Assembly: GCA_009760855.2 (NCBI GenBank)
Contig: WPIO01000009.1
Coordinates: forward strand, 5,042,501 to 5,104,500
Direction of reading: 5' to 3'
Length of the DNA stretch: 62,000 bases
Source: Cristatella mucedo
Lineage: Eukaryota > Bryozoa > Phylactolaemata > Cristatellidae
Below the pieces are notes generated by a model. It ran no database searches. It was not told the DNA's origin and was given only the letters and a program-made list of their open reading frames with translations. The position numbers were made by a program, and so were the translations under genes. Of the stretch, positions 46,733 to 58,705 are shown piece after piece. Within the stretch, counting starts at the first letter, position 1, and the number at the start of each line of letters is the position of its first letter.

Positions 46733-47189
46733 CAATTTTGAGAGAATGGTACGATTACTACTCAGATTGCCTGGCTTTAGGCTATCAGGTAAGCAACGCT
46801 GCTTCAACAAACAAGCAGAACAACTCCTGGGTAACACCTTGCCTACTCATGTAGAATTCAGCTGAAGCCACGGAACTTAAGTGCAATTAAAGACTGGCCA
46901 GAGGCGAAGGATGGTTTTTAAGTAACTCGTCTCTCCGGGCTGTCAGCTTCAACCGAAAATGCATACCTGGTTATGCTAGCATATCAGCTTGTTTTAATGA
47001 CCGGCTCAAAGTGATCAAGTGGTCCCTGTGCATGCATAATTGCATTCAAACGCCTCACTAGCGTCTTGATAGACTAAATGATGTGCTCTTATCCGATCCG
47101 AACGAGCAATGTGTCGCCAAAACAGATGCACTGAACGTCGCAGTCCGTTTCCCTATCGAACAACTAGGTAAAGTTCAGTAGAGCACGGA
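46733..47189. other. Spacer
   Basis: No recognised feature. Confidence 0.35.
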
Positions 47190-47463
47190 GGCAGGAAACT
47201 AAATGCTTGTGAGAAAGAGCATTCGGCCTCGGTGCTGAATGTCTTTCAGTGGTCGGGGCCATACAGGTATAACGATCATACCTTCTGGCTAAAGGCTTCG
47301 TTGATTGTTAATACTGATTACAAAGTGCTCAAGTTATTGCTGTCAAGTAAGGACAACAAAGAGACGTCTGACAAGCTTAGACGGTTGGGTCAGAAGCTCC
47401 GTGAGTTTGATTTTATCATCATCCGCAAATCTGGTCATGCGAATCTCTGGTCATTTCCATAAG
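47190..47463 (+). pseudogene. Ty3/gypsy-type polyprotein relic, RNase H end
   Basis: A plus-strand frame carries FWLKASLIVNTDYKVLKLLL, SSKDNKETSDKLRRLGQKLR and [14 protein letters not shown]. This corresponds to the 'F-V-TDH--L-WLL' and 'R--RW-L-LQ-YDF-I-Y--G--N' steps of LTR-retrotransposon RNase H. The usual DH is DY and the frame stops soon after. No LTR, protease, integrase or primer-binding site was found around it. An AT microsatellite follows at once. Confidence 0.7.
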
Positions 47464-47476
47464 ATGGAGTCATAGT

Positions 47477-47478
<2 letters not shown>

Positions 47479-47572
<94 letters not shown>
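47479..47572. repeat. (AT)n microsatellite, about 47 units
   Basis: Pure AT dinucleotide run; self-complementary and able to extrude a cruciform. Confidence 0.98.
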
Positions 47573-47575
<3 letters not shown>

Positions 47576-47647
47576 TACATATGCTACCAACTCGTCAACG
47601 AACTTCCTGACTCAGCTATGATTCTCACTTTATAATAGTAATAATAA

Positions 47648-49118
47648 TAGTCTGGCTTTAGAGCTAATCACTCCACAGAGTCAGCATTGCTTAGGGTGTA
47701 CAACGACCTACTTAGGAATGCAGACATAGGCAGAGTGTCTCTGCTTGTTTTGCTCGATCTTTTGGCAGATTTTGATACTATCGATCACAAAGTTTTTCTA
47801 GAGCACCTCTCATCTTGCCTGGGCACCACTGGCACTGCTCTGCAACGGTTCAGGTCCTATCTCAATGGGAGACTACAGAGTATTTACGTGAATGGATAAA
47901 GATCATCCGAGCTACCTCTGAAATATGGGGTACCTCAAGGCTCGTTTGTACTAGGTCCGGTTCTTTTCGCGGTTTATACTCTCCATCTTGCTGATGTGAT
48001 TGCCAAGCACAATCTAGGCTTTCACTTCTATGCGGATGACACTCAGTTGTACTTTTGCTTTGATCCTTCCCAGCCTTAGAGCACCTCGAATTCTCTCAAC
48101 TCACTTTTTGCATGTATTGATGACATCCGCAATGGATGGCAGCAAATTTTCGAAAACTAAACGATGATAAAATTAACTTACCATTTATTGGCAAACCCAG
48201 TGTGATTCAGAAATTGGAAAGGCTGACGCTCAAAATTGGCTCTGCCAGCATATCTCCCGTTGAATCAGCTCGAAATCTAGGTGTCATATTCCAAAGTGAC
48301 CTCTCGTTAGACGACCACGTCAGCTCCACAATCAAGTCGGCCTACTCTCATCTACACAACATTACTAAAACTCGGGCTTGTTTAGATAAGGATACCACGT
48401 CTAAGTTGGTCCATGCATTTTTAAGATCCCGTCTTGATTTCTGTAACTCAATGCTTACTGGCCTACCGGCGCGTGCAATCAGGCGATTACAGCTGGTCAG
48501 CTGGGCTTGTCTGCCGTGAGCGTCGCAGTTGCCACATCACACCACTTCTCGCCGACCTGCACTGGCTCCCTGTCAAGCAACGGCTTAACATCAAGGTTTT
48601 GTCGCTCACTTTAACGTCACTTCATTCTTTAGTTCCAGCCTATCTCTCAGATCTACTCCCCCACCAGGCCAAGCATCGTACCACCCGCCTCTCGGAATCC
48701 AACAGTTTACCATTACCTCGTACAAACCTCAAATCCTTTGGAGACCGTGCATTTAGTTCGTATGCTCTCAAAGTCTGGAACTCACTCCCGACTGGCGTCA
48801 GAACATCCCCTGACTTGACCCCATTTAAAAATAACTTAAAAACACACCTATTATTTAGGACAGCATTTATTGGGTTCCCTTGATTTGTCCTTCATGTGCT
48901 TATGCGTGCTGACACTGTGCATGCTGCCACTAACCACACTTGCATGCTGACCCTGTGCATGTCACCCCTAACTATGCTATTCATGCTGTTTATCAAGCAT
49001 GATATTACTCACCATCCAGTCGCGTTTTCCTTTGCAGCAAATGTAAAGCGCCTAGAAAGAGATCGAGTTCTCTGAGGGCGCTTTATTAAGTGCATTATTA
49101 TTATTATTGTTATTATGC
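47648..49118 (+). mobile_element. LINE-A copy 8, longest plus-strand copy
   Basis: Begins at SGFRANHSTESALLRVYNDL and runs through [19 protein letters not shown], the YADD core ([14 protein letters not shown], about 48025-48065), the post-YADD region and the C-terminus to the (ATT)n tail. Disabled by a stop at about 47897 (NG-stop where sisters have NGQRS), a lost base near 48130, and a deletion with shift near 48500. It extends about 180 bp further 5' than copy 1. Confidence 0.92.
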
Positions 49119-49432
49119 GAACATTGCCTCGGCCGCTGCTTTGAGCATACCACCACGCAGACGCAAAGGTATCTAGGTTATTTATACGGTGAATTTGACA
49201 TAGTAGAAAATAGAGTTGCTCAAGAATGCGATCCTGATGGTTGCAAGCTCCGAGCATAGCTTGGTGAGTAAGAATCGTGCACACCAATCCTCCGCCACGC
49301 CATGTAGCACACCAGCCATAAATTGAGGCTCCGGGATGCTGATATTGAAAAAAATCAGCACAAAAACCTGCTGAAATGCATTCGACACTCGGTTTTGAAG
49401 TAGTTGCAAGACAACCAGTCCTCTGGTTACCT

Positions 49433-49620
49433 TTCCCATGTGTGCATGCTGACCCTATGTATGTCACTTGTAACCACCATATTATGATTGCTGTCGTTGA
49501 GCATGCTGCGACTAACCATTCTATCGTGCTTCCTTTGCAGCGTGTGTAAAGTGCCTCGAAAAAGATTCAGTTCTCTGAGGGCATTATAAAATGTGAAAAT
49601 AATTATTACTGTTATTATTA
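49433..49620 (+). mobile_element. LINE-A 3' end, diverged
   Basis: GCATGCTGACCCTATGTATG, then CTTTGCAGCGTGTGTAAAGTG, TTCTCTGAGGGCATTATAAA and an A/T tail; about 190 bp. Confidence 0.8.
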
Positions 49621-49727
49621 CTCTCCTGGATTGGCTCGAGGTGAAATTGCCAGTCATTACTACCCGTACGAGACAAGAGAGGCACACTTTAAGATGAAAC
49701 CTCACGCACTACTTGGCAACTTGCTTA

Positions 49728-50428
49728 ATAATAATAATAGTAATGCACTCGATAAAGCGCCCTCAGAGAACTCAATCTCTTCCTAAGCACTTTAAATTTG
49801 CTGCAAAGGGAAACGCGATTGAATCGTGAGTAATATCATGTTTGAAAAACAACATGAACAACGTGGTTAGTGGTGACATGCACAGGGTAAGCATGCAAAT
49901 GTGGTTAGTGGCTACAAGCGCAGTGTCAGCACGCATAAGCACATGAAGGACGAATCACAGGGACCCACTAAATGCTGTCCTAAATAGGTGTGTTTTTAAG
50001 TTCTTTTTAAATGTGGACAAGTCAAGGGATGTTCTGACGCAAGTCAGGAGTGAGTTCCAGACTTTGAGAGCATACGAACTAAATGCACGGTCTCCAAAGG
50101 ATTTAAGGTTTGCACGAAGTAATGGTAAACTGTTGGATTCCGAGAGGCGGGTGGTACGATGCTTGGCCTGGTGGGGGAGTAGATCTGAGGCATAGGCTGG
50201 AGCCAAAGAATGAAGTGACATAAAAAAGAGCGACAAAACTTTGAATTCGATCCGTTTCTTGACTGGCAGCTAGTGCAGGTCGGCGAGAAGTGGTGTGATG
50301 TGGCAACTTTGACGTTCACGACAGACAAGCCTGGCGGCAGAGTTTTGCACAAGCTGTAATCGCCTGAGTGCCCATGCCGGTAGGCCAGAAAGCAGCGAGT
50401 TACAGAAGTCAAGTCGGGATGTCACAAC
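49728..50428 (-). mobile_element. LINE-A copy 10, 5'-truncated
   Basis: Complete 3' tail; covers the C-terminal third (minus frame to FGDRAFSSYALKVWNSLLT and LFRTAFSGSL) and ends abruptly at about 50428 in the TSRLDFCNS region. Confidence 0.9.
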
Positions 50429-51204
50429 GACCATTGAAGTTATGCTGGACCTGACGGAAGTCTTTGTGCGGCATGTATGCGTTAGGACGTGCCTAACTGC
50501 CTACTATACAGCTTGCGACGAGTACTCGCACCTTGATTCACGCCTTCTTTAAGAGGCCTGCAATGTACATTTCATAGAGAGCTCCGTTTGGAGAATGTGT
50601 GCACTCTAGCGTGTCCCATCGGGCATGCAATGCTTGTGGTAAATGCCACAACGGACCTATCGGTGACCTCTTAATATTGGTGATAAACGCTGCAACGGAC
50701 CTAACGGTGACCTCTTACGCTTGGGCATCCTCGAAGGTCAGTCTGACTGAGACACTTGTACAAGCGTACGCCGGCTTCGCATGAAGAATATCCAAGCAGT
50801 CGACAGTAAAGGTATGTCTTCATATGATATCGCTTTTCGAGTCTGGAAACCCTGAATTACCCAAGAGGCAGCACTTCCACGGCTGACCAAAGAGGTCAGC
50901 GCAGGAAATGTCCTTGGACGATTGCAGCAGCCGGGTCGCATACACCCCGGCCGTGGTCGCACGACAATGAACCATGGCGACTTGCTTGAAAGAGTAAAGC
51001 TGTAAGGAACATTCGGCGGCTGTAGCATGAAAATACTCTTAAATCCGTATGCTTCCCATGGCGTGTCCTAATTGTGTAATTGGGGGTAGATATTATCTTG
51101 TAATAACTCTCATACTAAGAACCAACTTTTCATCTCAATTTGTTTTCATTATTTCGAGTAAGTTATTCATGTTCAATGTACAAGTAGAAGTAGTAGAATA
51201 CTAA
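50429..51204. other. Spacer with a small tandem duplication
   Basis: A GCAACGGACCTAACGGTGAC-type unit occurs twice at about 50647 and 50694. 50850-51000 has an unassigned plus frame (EAALPRLTKEVSAGNVLG...). No gene supported. Confidence 0.35.
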
Positions 51205-51299
51205 ACATGTGTGCACACACACACACACACTCACACAGACACACACTCACACAAACGCACCCACACTGAGACGCACACACGCACGTATGCACGCACACA

Positions 51300-51392
<93 letters not shown>
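51205..51392. repeat. (CA)n followed by (TA)n
   Basis: CA-rich with CTCACA/GCACGC variants, a pure CA run at about 51308-51350, then TA repeats to 51392. Confidence 0.97.
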
Positions 51393-51393
<1 letters not shown>

Positions 51394-51409
51394 CGACCAG
51401 TGTTCCTGA

Positions 51410-51660
51410 TTATAGAGCCCCTTTGATTAATGCTACCCTTACAATAGCACGGAATTAGAGGCTGGTACCCTGCCGGCCCAATAAAGCGCATGGCGAAGCC
51501 CATACCAACCCAACTGGCACTTCTTTGGGAACTGTCCCGGCAAGCACCTCCTGGAAGGTACACATAATTCATTACTCAATGCTGTACTCCCGGCAGCATT
51601 TCGAGAGTTTACTCTATCAAGACCTGGAAGGCTGGGGTACTCTGGAACAGTAGCGTACAT
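51410..51660 (-). pseudogene. Possible retrotransposon C-terminal fragment
   Basis: The minus frame PKKCQLGWYGLRHALYWAGR resembles the 'GGLG-RSA--LAP-A-LAS' step seen after the reverse transcriptase in some non-LTR elements. The match is short and shifts frame, so it is tentative. Confidence 0.3.
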
Positions 51661-51842
51661 TGCACTTCAGCTGAGACTCGGTCGGTGCTAGCTCCAGGCG
51701 GAGGGGCAGGCAGTCAACCCTCTTGGTAACGGTCACCTCCCAAGAGGCACCAATTTTCATACCATTCCACTGGCTGGTGGAGACGCTTCATTCTTCTATA
51801 AGCTTTTTGCTCCACGCGGAGCGACTACAGACGAAGTCTATT

Positions 51843-52097
51843 TCATTGTCTGCCTGTTGCTCGTCTGTCTGTGCACTCGGCAGACATCATCAACATCTCC
51901 TTGAAGCCATCTAAAGCATCCACGTCCACGAAGAGAATCCGTGGCTCGCCATGCCTAGCAGTGAAGGTTGGAATGAGCAGCAGAACCAAGATGAGTATGG
52001 AAACGTTTAGGGGCCTGAGAACGCAGGCGTGCACAGCTCGCAGATGGCGAGCTCCTGACTCCCAACTTGCGTCAGACTTGATCCCCTGACTTGACAT
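51843..52097 (-). CDS. Hypothetical frame with a signal-like hydrophobic segment
   Basis: An 84-residue minus frame with a strongly hydrophobic stretch (LNVSILILVLLLIPTF, about 30-45) followed by a polar, normal-looking sequence (EPRILFVDVDALDGFKEMLM). No Met sits directly before the hydrophobic part, so it would need an upstream exon or a longer leader. No family recognised; may be chance. Confidence 0.2.
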   Translation of the reverse strand: MSSQGIKSDASWESGARHLRAVHACVLRPLNVSILILVLLLIPTFTARHGEPRILFVDVDALDGFKEMLMMSAECTDRRATGRQ

Positions 52098-52437
52098 CCG
52101 GATGGTGGCTACGCTGAGGGAGAAAAAAGAGAAAAACAGTTGGCATCCTCAAGGTGTCGCCGGCGGAGAGGCAGAACACTCCAGAGCAAGCGTCGAGACC
52201 TGTCCAGCGATCCTCGGCTTAATTGGCAGCGCTGCGATACGAGGTAGCCTGAGCAGATAGCGACCTGCGCGTGCAGAGTGAGGCAGTCGACGCGTGCGGT
52301 TGGAAGGTTGGAACAGCGAGCAGCGTCAACCTTCGCATGCGCTGGAAAGAATCGAATCTGAGGCGAGCATGAATGGGCGGGGCATGAAGCCGAGCCTGTC
52401 AGGCTTACGTGTGTGCCCTAAATAAATAACAAAAGCA
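52098..52437. other. Spacer
   Basis: No recognised feature. Confidence 0.35.
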
Positions 52438-52608
52438 AATACTAGCTGATTAAGCAGCCTCTTTTTATAGCAACGCAAGAGCCTTTACAGCTATCACCAC
52501 CACTTGCAGTGGCAATACAGGATCACTCACTACAGGAATCGAACCCACGACCTCGGGTAGAGATCGTGAAAGCAACCGCCTTACCTAGTGAGCCATTACG
52601 GCTCCCCA
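52438..52608 (-). mobile_element. SINE1 copy, 'GGTTGCTTTCACGATC' subfamily
   Basis: 3' end ACTAGCTGATTAAGCAGCC, AGAGCCTTTACAGCTATCAC, GGAATCGAACCCACGACCTC, then GATCGTGAAAGCAACCGCC and ACCTAGTGAGCCATTACGG, giving the full tRNA-like 5' end of this subfamily. Confidence 0.92.
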
Positions 52609-52671
52609 CCCTCTAAGGAGTGCATCGTATTCGTATCGGGCATCGTAATCGGCTCATCACGGCTCACCAGT

Positions 52672-52828
52672 CTGCCCGAGGTCTTAGCCGCTTAGCCGCT
52701 CGCTCTTCCCGACCCTGTTCATGGGTTTCAGTACTGCAGTGGCGATCCTGTATTGCCTACTGCAAGCGACTGTGATAGCCGATAAGGCTCTTCGGCCACT
52801 GCCCGAATGAGGCTGTTAAATCGGCAAA
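52672..52828 (+). mobile_element. SINE1 copy, diverged head
   Basis: CATGGGTTTCAGTACTGCAG, TATTGCCTACTGCAAGCG, TGATAGCCGATAAGGCTC, GAGGCTGTTAAATCGGC. Confidence 0.82.
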
Positions 52829-52927
52829 CTTGTATTTATGCAATGATCTCGGACATTTTGCTGAAGAATGCTTCTGGTATCACGTTTTCTGGAATTTGCC
52901 GCCGTCGAAGGTACGACAAAACTCTAA

Positions 52928-53990
52928 TGATAATAATAATAATAATTATTATTATTATACGCTTGATAAAGCGCCCTCAGAGAACTCAATCTCTTTCTAG
53001 GCGCTTTACATTTGCTGCAAAGAAAACGCAATTGAATGGTGAGTAATATCGTGCTTGATAGACAACATGAATAACATGGTTAGGGGTAACATAGGTAAGG
53101 TGGTTGCTTTCACGACCTTGGTCCCTAGGTCGTGGGTTCGATTCCTGCGGTGGGCGATTCTTTATCGCCACTACAAGCGGTGGTGATAGCCGTAAAAAGC
53201 TCTTCTGTCGCTGTACAAAAAGAAGCTGCTTAATCAGCTAGGATTTATTATTTATTTATTATAACATGCACAGGGTCAACATGCAAGTGTGGTTAGTGGC
53301 AGCATGCACAGTGTCAACACGCATAAGCACACGAAGGACGAATCACAGGGACCCACTAAATGCTGTCATAAATAGGTGCGTTTTTAAGTTCTTTTCAAAT
53401 GTGGTCAAGTCAGGGGATGTTGTAACGGAAGTCGGATGTGAGTTCCAGGCTTTGGGAGCATACGAACTAAACGCAAGGTCTCCAAAGGATTTGAGGTTTG
53501 TACGAGGTATAGGTAAACAGTTAGATTTCGAAAAGCAGGTGGTACGATATTAGCCTGTTGGGGGAGTAGATCTGATAGGTAGGCTGGAGCCAAAGAATAA
53601 AGGAACCTAAAAGTGAGCGACAAAACCTTTGAAGTCGATCCGTTGCTTGATTGGTAGCGAGTGCAGGTCGGCGAGAAGTGGTGTGATGTGGCAACCGCGA
53701 CGCTCACGACAGACAAGCCTAGCTGCATAGTTTTGCACCAGCTGTAAGCGCCTGATTGCACATGCTGGAAGGCCAGCATGCAGTGAGTTTCAGAAGTCAA
53801 GACGGGATGTCGCAAATGCATGGACCAATTTAGCTGTGGTATCCCTGTCTAAATCTAAACAAGCCCGAATTTGAGCAATGTTATGTAGCTGAAAGTAGGC
53901 AGACTTGATTGTGGAGCTGATGTAGTCGTCTAGCGAAAGGTCACTTTGTAGCACGACACCTATATTTCGTGCAGATTCAACAGTACTGTA
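52928..53990 (-). mobile_element. LINE-A copy 11, interrupted by a SINE1
   Basis: (AAT)/(ATT) tail at 52928-52958, conserved hairpin, then the C-terminal and post-YADD region on the minus strand up to about 53990 (SARNIGV step). A SINE1 sits at 53093-53261 between duplicated TAACAT hexamers. Confidence 0.92.
53093..53261 (+). mobile_element. SINE1 inserted in LINE-A, 6-bp target duplication
   Basis: The head lacks about 20 bp at its 5' end and starts AGGTAAGGTGGTTGCTTTCAC. B-box GGTTCGATTCC is canonical; the body and GCTGCTTAATCAGCTAGG end are intact, with an ATTTATT-type tail. Flanks TAACAT at 53087-53092 and 53262-53267. The clearest recent insertion in the window. Confidence 0.95.
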
Positions 53991-54560
53991 ATTGAATACT
54001 AATTACAGGAACCTACCACCGAAAAATCTTAGTTCAGTGCGTATTTCCCTGTAGAAGATTGGAAGCCAAGGAGAGAGCGATGTGAGGACACGTAACTGGA
54101 TGAACGCAGAGGTCCGATAGGTAGGCTAATATAACCAAGTTAAGCGACCTGTCGGACTGAGAAACTATCTAAAAGAAACTGTCTTTAAAGTCGAAATGTA
54201 GGGAAAAATCAGTCAACGCGTTAACCGAGGCTACATGCAGGTCTCTTTTCTGTGCTAGCTAGCGGGCTGTCCTTAAAAGAGCTCTCATACGTCCGGGATG
54301 ATGCGAAGCAGGAGAAGTGCTCGGCAATGCAGTGCTGGAAGGAGTTAAAAATGAGGCTCGCGAAGCATGCGACACGCCAGTTCTTGCCTCTGATTGCACC
54401 GATAGTCGTTTGCAGGCGAATCGTCTTCTTTTTATCGTAGCTGCAGCTCGCGCTGCACCTGGGTGCACTTAAAGGCACGATGACTCATTTCTCCGAGTGA
54501 GCACATGACGTGTGCATTCAGAAATATAAAGGTGGGCATTCAGAGTGAATTTCTGCTGCT
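53991..54560. other. Spacer
   Basis: Short frames at 54220-54480 are unassigned. Nothing else seen. Confidence 0.35.
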
Positions 54561-54722
54561 AAATAAATAAATAAACTCATTTTTATGGAACGTTAAGAGT
54601 CTTAGTCTTTATTCAGGCTCTTTATATACGCCTGGGGCTCGAGCCACGATCTCGATCCTCGCATACATTCATCTTGACCTTGGTCGAGGCGAGCACCTTA
54701 ACCACTCTGCCAAACCTGCGTG
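54561..54722 (-). mobile_element. SINE2 copy
   Basis: In minus orientation: AGGTTTGGCAGAGTGGTTAAGG head, then GGCTCGAGCCCC (B-box-like), GCCTGAATAAAGACTAAGAC, and an A/T tail (AAATAAATAAATAAA on plus). An extra ~20 bp in the anticodon region differs from the 13.0-kb copy. Confidence 0.75.
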
Positions 54723-55479
54723 GATGTCGCAAGTATCATGAAGAAATCTCAGGTTATGGTTTTCTACCGCCGAACGCGTGCCAATTGCCTCGGCTTCCCT
54801 TGCTAAGTCTTCAAATTGTGCCTTTGCGCATGCTAAAAAACCAAAGTTTACAGAGACTAACGTAAGGGTTAAGGGGTTTTGCACGACTGTGGAAAAACGA
54901 AGCCGCCGATATCCAGACAAACATAAGACAGAAGATCCGGGACCGCTGACATATGCAACAAAAATCTCCGCGGCCAACAACATGGCAACATGCTTCTGCT
55001 CGTTACAAGAACTGTGAAAGAACGGTACAACAGCTTCCAGCACGTGAACTGTGGCTGCACTGAGCAGCGACGTGGTGCAGCTGTGACGACCCGTTGAGAA
55101 CATGAGCGTATTATTTGAGAACAGCTGCCAGCCCAATGCTCAATGCACGGAGAATGTTGTGCCGAATGATGAGGACGATTTCGTAAAAAGCAAGGCACTC
55201 AAAGTTAAACGAGTTAGAAAGCTGGATAGTACAGTGATTCAGTGGCCACTATCAAGACGTTAGCTTTGGTTATATTGGTTTTCGTTGTTGCTTTGTCTGC
55301 TGTCGCATTGACTGATGACCGTACAGCCAGATGGTAGCCCTTTCTTTAGACCAACTTCAAGTTCGCTTATGAGCGAATTGCAGGGCTGGCTAGGTCTTTG
55401 GTGCATACAATGAGCCTCATAAATGCTTAAGATAAGCATCTTAAATTGACGCTTGAACTTGGAAATATACTTTGGCGCC
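54723..55479. other. Spacer
   Basis: Frames on both strands at 54670-55200 are unassigned and overlap each other. No repeat recognised. Confidence 0.35.
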
Positions 55480-55870
55480 GCTTATGAGCAGCTACCGTTT
55501 ATTTGGAAGCCAAAATCACGAGTTCAGCCCTGTTTAATGCTGAAATGCAAGTCCATTGTCAGACCCTGCATAATATCTGCTATAACGACATCTACTCTCC
55601 AACTGCCGACTATGGCACATCTTTTTCAGCGGTCCTGAACTGCTACTTCTATGCTACTCACTACCTCAACTGCTCTCCTAACTCTGCTACGCTTCCCACT
55701 TTCTCTTTGTTGCGTGAGACGAAGTCTGTTGGCTACCGAATGCGTACCGAAAGCCACTTAGGCTGTGAGTGCGCTATACAAAACTCTCCTGCGTCACGCC
55801 CACATGGTCTTTATGACTTTGTGGAGTTACTGACGGAGATACATTACAAATGAGGTATAGGTGATTCGAT
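55480..55870 (+). mobile_element. LINE-B relic, C-terminal and 3' region
   Basis: Nearly the reverse complement of 21310-21530. A 116-residue open stretch runs through it but starts with TTG; it probably reflects LINE 3' sequence rather than a host gene. Confidence 0.7.
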
Positions 55871-56199
55871 TGTTGCGAGCATTTGGAACCGCTCGTCTGT
55901 AATATAAGACGTTGCATTTGTTAACTAGATATAAGCAACGATACTAAGATAAATAAGTTCAGATGCAGATCGTTGATTAGAGAAGTTTGTCAAAAGGCAT
56001 CAATTGAATTGATAAGTAGCTGCAGAAGGTGAATACAGCCGAATCCTCTCAGGCAGGCGTATCAGCTAATTTCCTCTAATGAGCAATATTGATAACTACT
56101 ATTAACGGCTATCGTTCGCATACATGCTGCACGCGGATGGTGCATCTACGACTCATTAGAAATGTTTGGCTGGTTAAAAAAAATGTACAATATAATTTT

Positions 56200-56312
56200 T
56201 TTTTGTAATTTGTATAGCGCCCTAAAAGAACCCTATCCAATCACTTCCTAAGCCGCAGGGCTCGAGATCACCTCGATGGTCAACGTCATTCGCCGTCATC
56301 CCTGCGCCAAAA
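56200..56312 (-). mobile_element. SINE2 copy, diverged
   Basis: Plus-strand view: TTTGTAATTTGTATAGCGCC (tail), AACCCTATCCAATCACTTCC, GCAGGGCTCGAGATCACC (B-box region), CCCTGCGCCAAAACAG (head). Confidence 0.55.
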
Positions 56313-57020
56313 CAGTTAGCGACAGTTAGCTATGCAGCTGTGCGAAGTGTGGCACCGGCGACGTACGACGTATTTATGCGAACGACATTGTTTAGAACAG
56401 TATGGAGCCGACATTGTGCGGAGCAAGTTCCTAGTTTGCAGGCTGACTGTGGAGATCGCCGCGGCAACCCCGGCTGCAAAGCGAAAACAGCCGACAGTCA
56501 TTTTGAGAAACAGTCACTGGCCACGACTGGCTCAGCGTAGCCTTGCATCTGCTTGCGGCAAGTTGTGATGTAGCTGCCGGTCTTCGCACCGGCAGCCCCG
56601 CCCCTCCAGTACTTGGATACAGGGAGCCTTTTAATGCTGCTGCACGGTTCGTCAGCTGGCACTTAGCACTCCTCAGCTCTAAGAATAGACTCGAGCTGCA
56701 TGACGTGCGCGGCGTGGTTCTTCAGTCGCTCACACTTTCACTAATCTTTTGATGAAGTACTTTCTATCTTTGATTTTTGCTATGCCACATACACGCTCAG
56801 GAGCGTGTAGGTTCGATCGGCCAGAATTGGCTGGATCTAGACGAACGTTTAAGCTAGCGGCACCCTCGGCTATCGATGTTTGCGCTCAGAATTTTAATTT
56901 TAAAGCCTGAGCATCCACTAGCGATAGAAAATCTCTAAAAAGATGCTTGTGAAACTGTACTGATTCCAATATGACCGTAAGTCATAGCTGTTTACGAATC
57001 CGAGGCGAGAGGCTGAAGAG
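56313..57020. other. Spacer
   Basis: No recognised feature; short overlapping frames only. Confidence 0.35.
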
Positions 57021-57024
57021 CACT

Positions 57025-57443
<419 letters not shown>

Positions 57444-57544
57444 GGCCGACAGGTCGCTTCATTTGCTTACACAAGCCTACAGATAAGAACTCCTTACTTC
57501 TCAAGCGTCCACGCTAACCAACGGCTTTTTGATTTACACTAATC

Positions 57545-57770
57545 TTGCCGTCTCAAATTTTTGGGTGCTGGGACCTTCAGTTCGTATAAACTGAAGGTCT
57601 GGTGCTCGCTTCTTGCATCGCTCACTACCTGAAGTGACTTTACATCCTTCAAGTCTTAGTTGAAGACCCATCTATCTATTCGAGCTCAGCTTTCGGGGGC
57701 CCTAGTGAACTTGTCTTTCTTCTGTATGCTTGGTGTGCTAAACAGTTGATATTGATAATAATAATAATAA
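57545..57770 (+). mobile_element. LINE relic, C-terminal end with A/T tail
   Basis: One plus frame reads W-SLLASLTT-SDFTSFKS-LKTHLSIRAQLSGA, clearly the counterpart of the LINE-A end (WNSL ... LTTFK-NLKTHLF--AFSG). An 11-bp-arm hairpin (57572-57599) replaces part of the preceding block. Ends in (AAT)n. Confidence 0.65.
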
Positions 57771-58100
57771 TTTAACATGCGTTTTCCGGCTTCGGAGAAC
57801 TGAATGATTCGTTTTCTAAGCATTTAAATTATGCTGTGAAGGAAGTAAGATTATTTGCATGCTATTTGATCCTGAAAACCGGTTCCAAGTGTCATCTTGT
57901 TTGCTTCAGCATTCTGGCGCGAGCAAGATTCGTTTTTGCTTTTCTGTGCTTGTCTAAGCATGATACTAGGCATGTCATCCAGTTATTGATTCTGTTGCAG
58001 CGAGTTGAATTGAATGCTTGAACATTAGTTCTCGTAGGCACTTGAACAAATGACTTATTACTGTTACCATTATTATTATTACTATTATTCTCATAACTAA
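57771..58100. mobile_element. Two opposed diverged LINE 3' tips
   Basis: 57771-57845 reads as a minus-strand tip (TTCGGAGAACTGAATGATTC, AAGCATTTAAATTATGCTG). 57900-58095 reads as a plus-strand tip (TTGTCTAAGCATGATACTAG, GTTGCAGCGAGTTGAA) with an ATT tail. Both are strongly diverged. Confidence 0.45.
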
Positions 58101-58207
58101 CAAGCGACCAGAGTGACTTCTGGTGTAAGCGTGATACCTTGCTTATCTTTAACTTTTGGTTTTTTATTCTCTGGCAGCAACTAGGAAATTGTCTCAATGA
58201 AGAATAA

Positions 58208-58705
58208 TTTAAGTCCCTTCATTCTTTGGCTCCGGCCTACCTATCAGATCTATTCCCCCATGAGGCTAAGCATCATTACACCCGCTTTTCAGAATCCAGA
58301 ATCTAATTGTTTACCTATACCGTGTATAAACCTTGAGTCCTTTGGAGACCGTGCATCCAGTTCGTATGCTCCCAAAGCCTGGAACTCACTCCCGACTTCC
58401 GTTACGACATTCCTTGACTTGACCACATTTAAACAGAAATTAAAAACGCACCTATTTATGACAGCATTTAGTGGGTCCCTGCGATTCGTTCTTTATGTGC
58501 TTATGCATTCTGACACTGTGCATGCTACCACTAACCACACTTGCATGTTGACCCTGTGCATGTCACCCCTAACCATTTTATTCATATTGTTTATCAAGCA
58601 TGATATTACTCACCATTCAATCGCGTTTTCTTTGCAGCAAATGTTAAGCGCCTAGAAAGAGATCGAGTTCTCTGAGGGCGCTTTATCAAATGAATTATTA
58701 TTATA
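58208..58705 (+). mobile_element. LINE-A copy 12, 5'-truncated
   Basis: Starts near LAPAYLSDL (shifted frame), continues through ESFGDRASSSYAPKAWNSLP, TFKQKLKTHLFMTAFSGSL and the whole 3' untranslated part to GGGCGCTTTATCAAATGAATT and an ATT tail. Confidence 0.9.

Noticed and set aside
55503-55853. A host protein of 116 residues
   Set aside because: It begins with TTG and lies in sequence shared with LINE-B relics at 21.3 and 60.9 kb.
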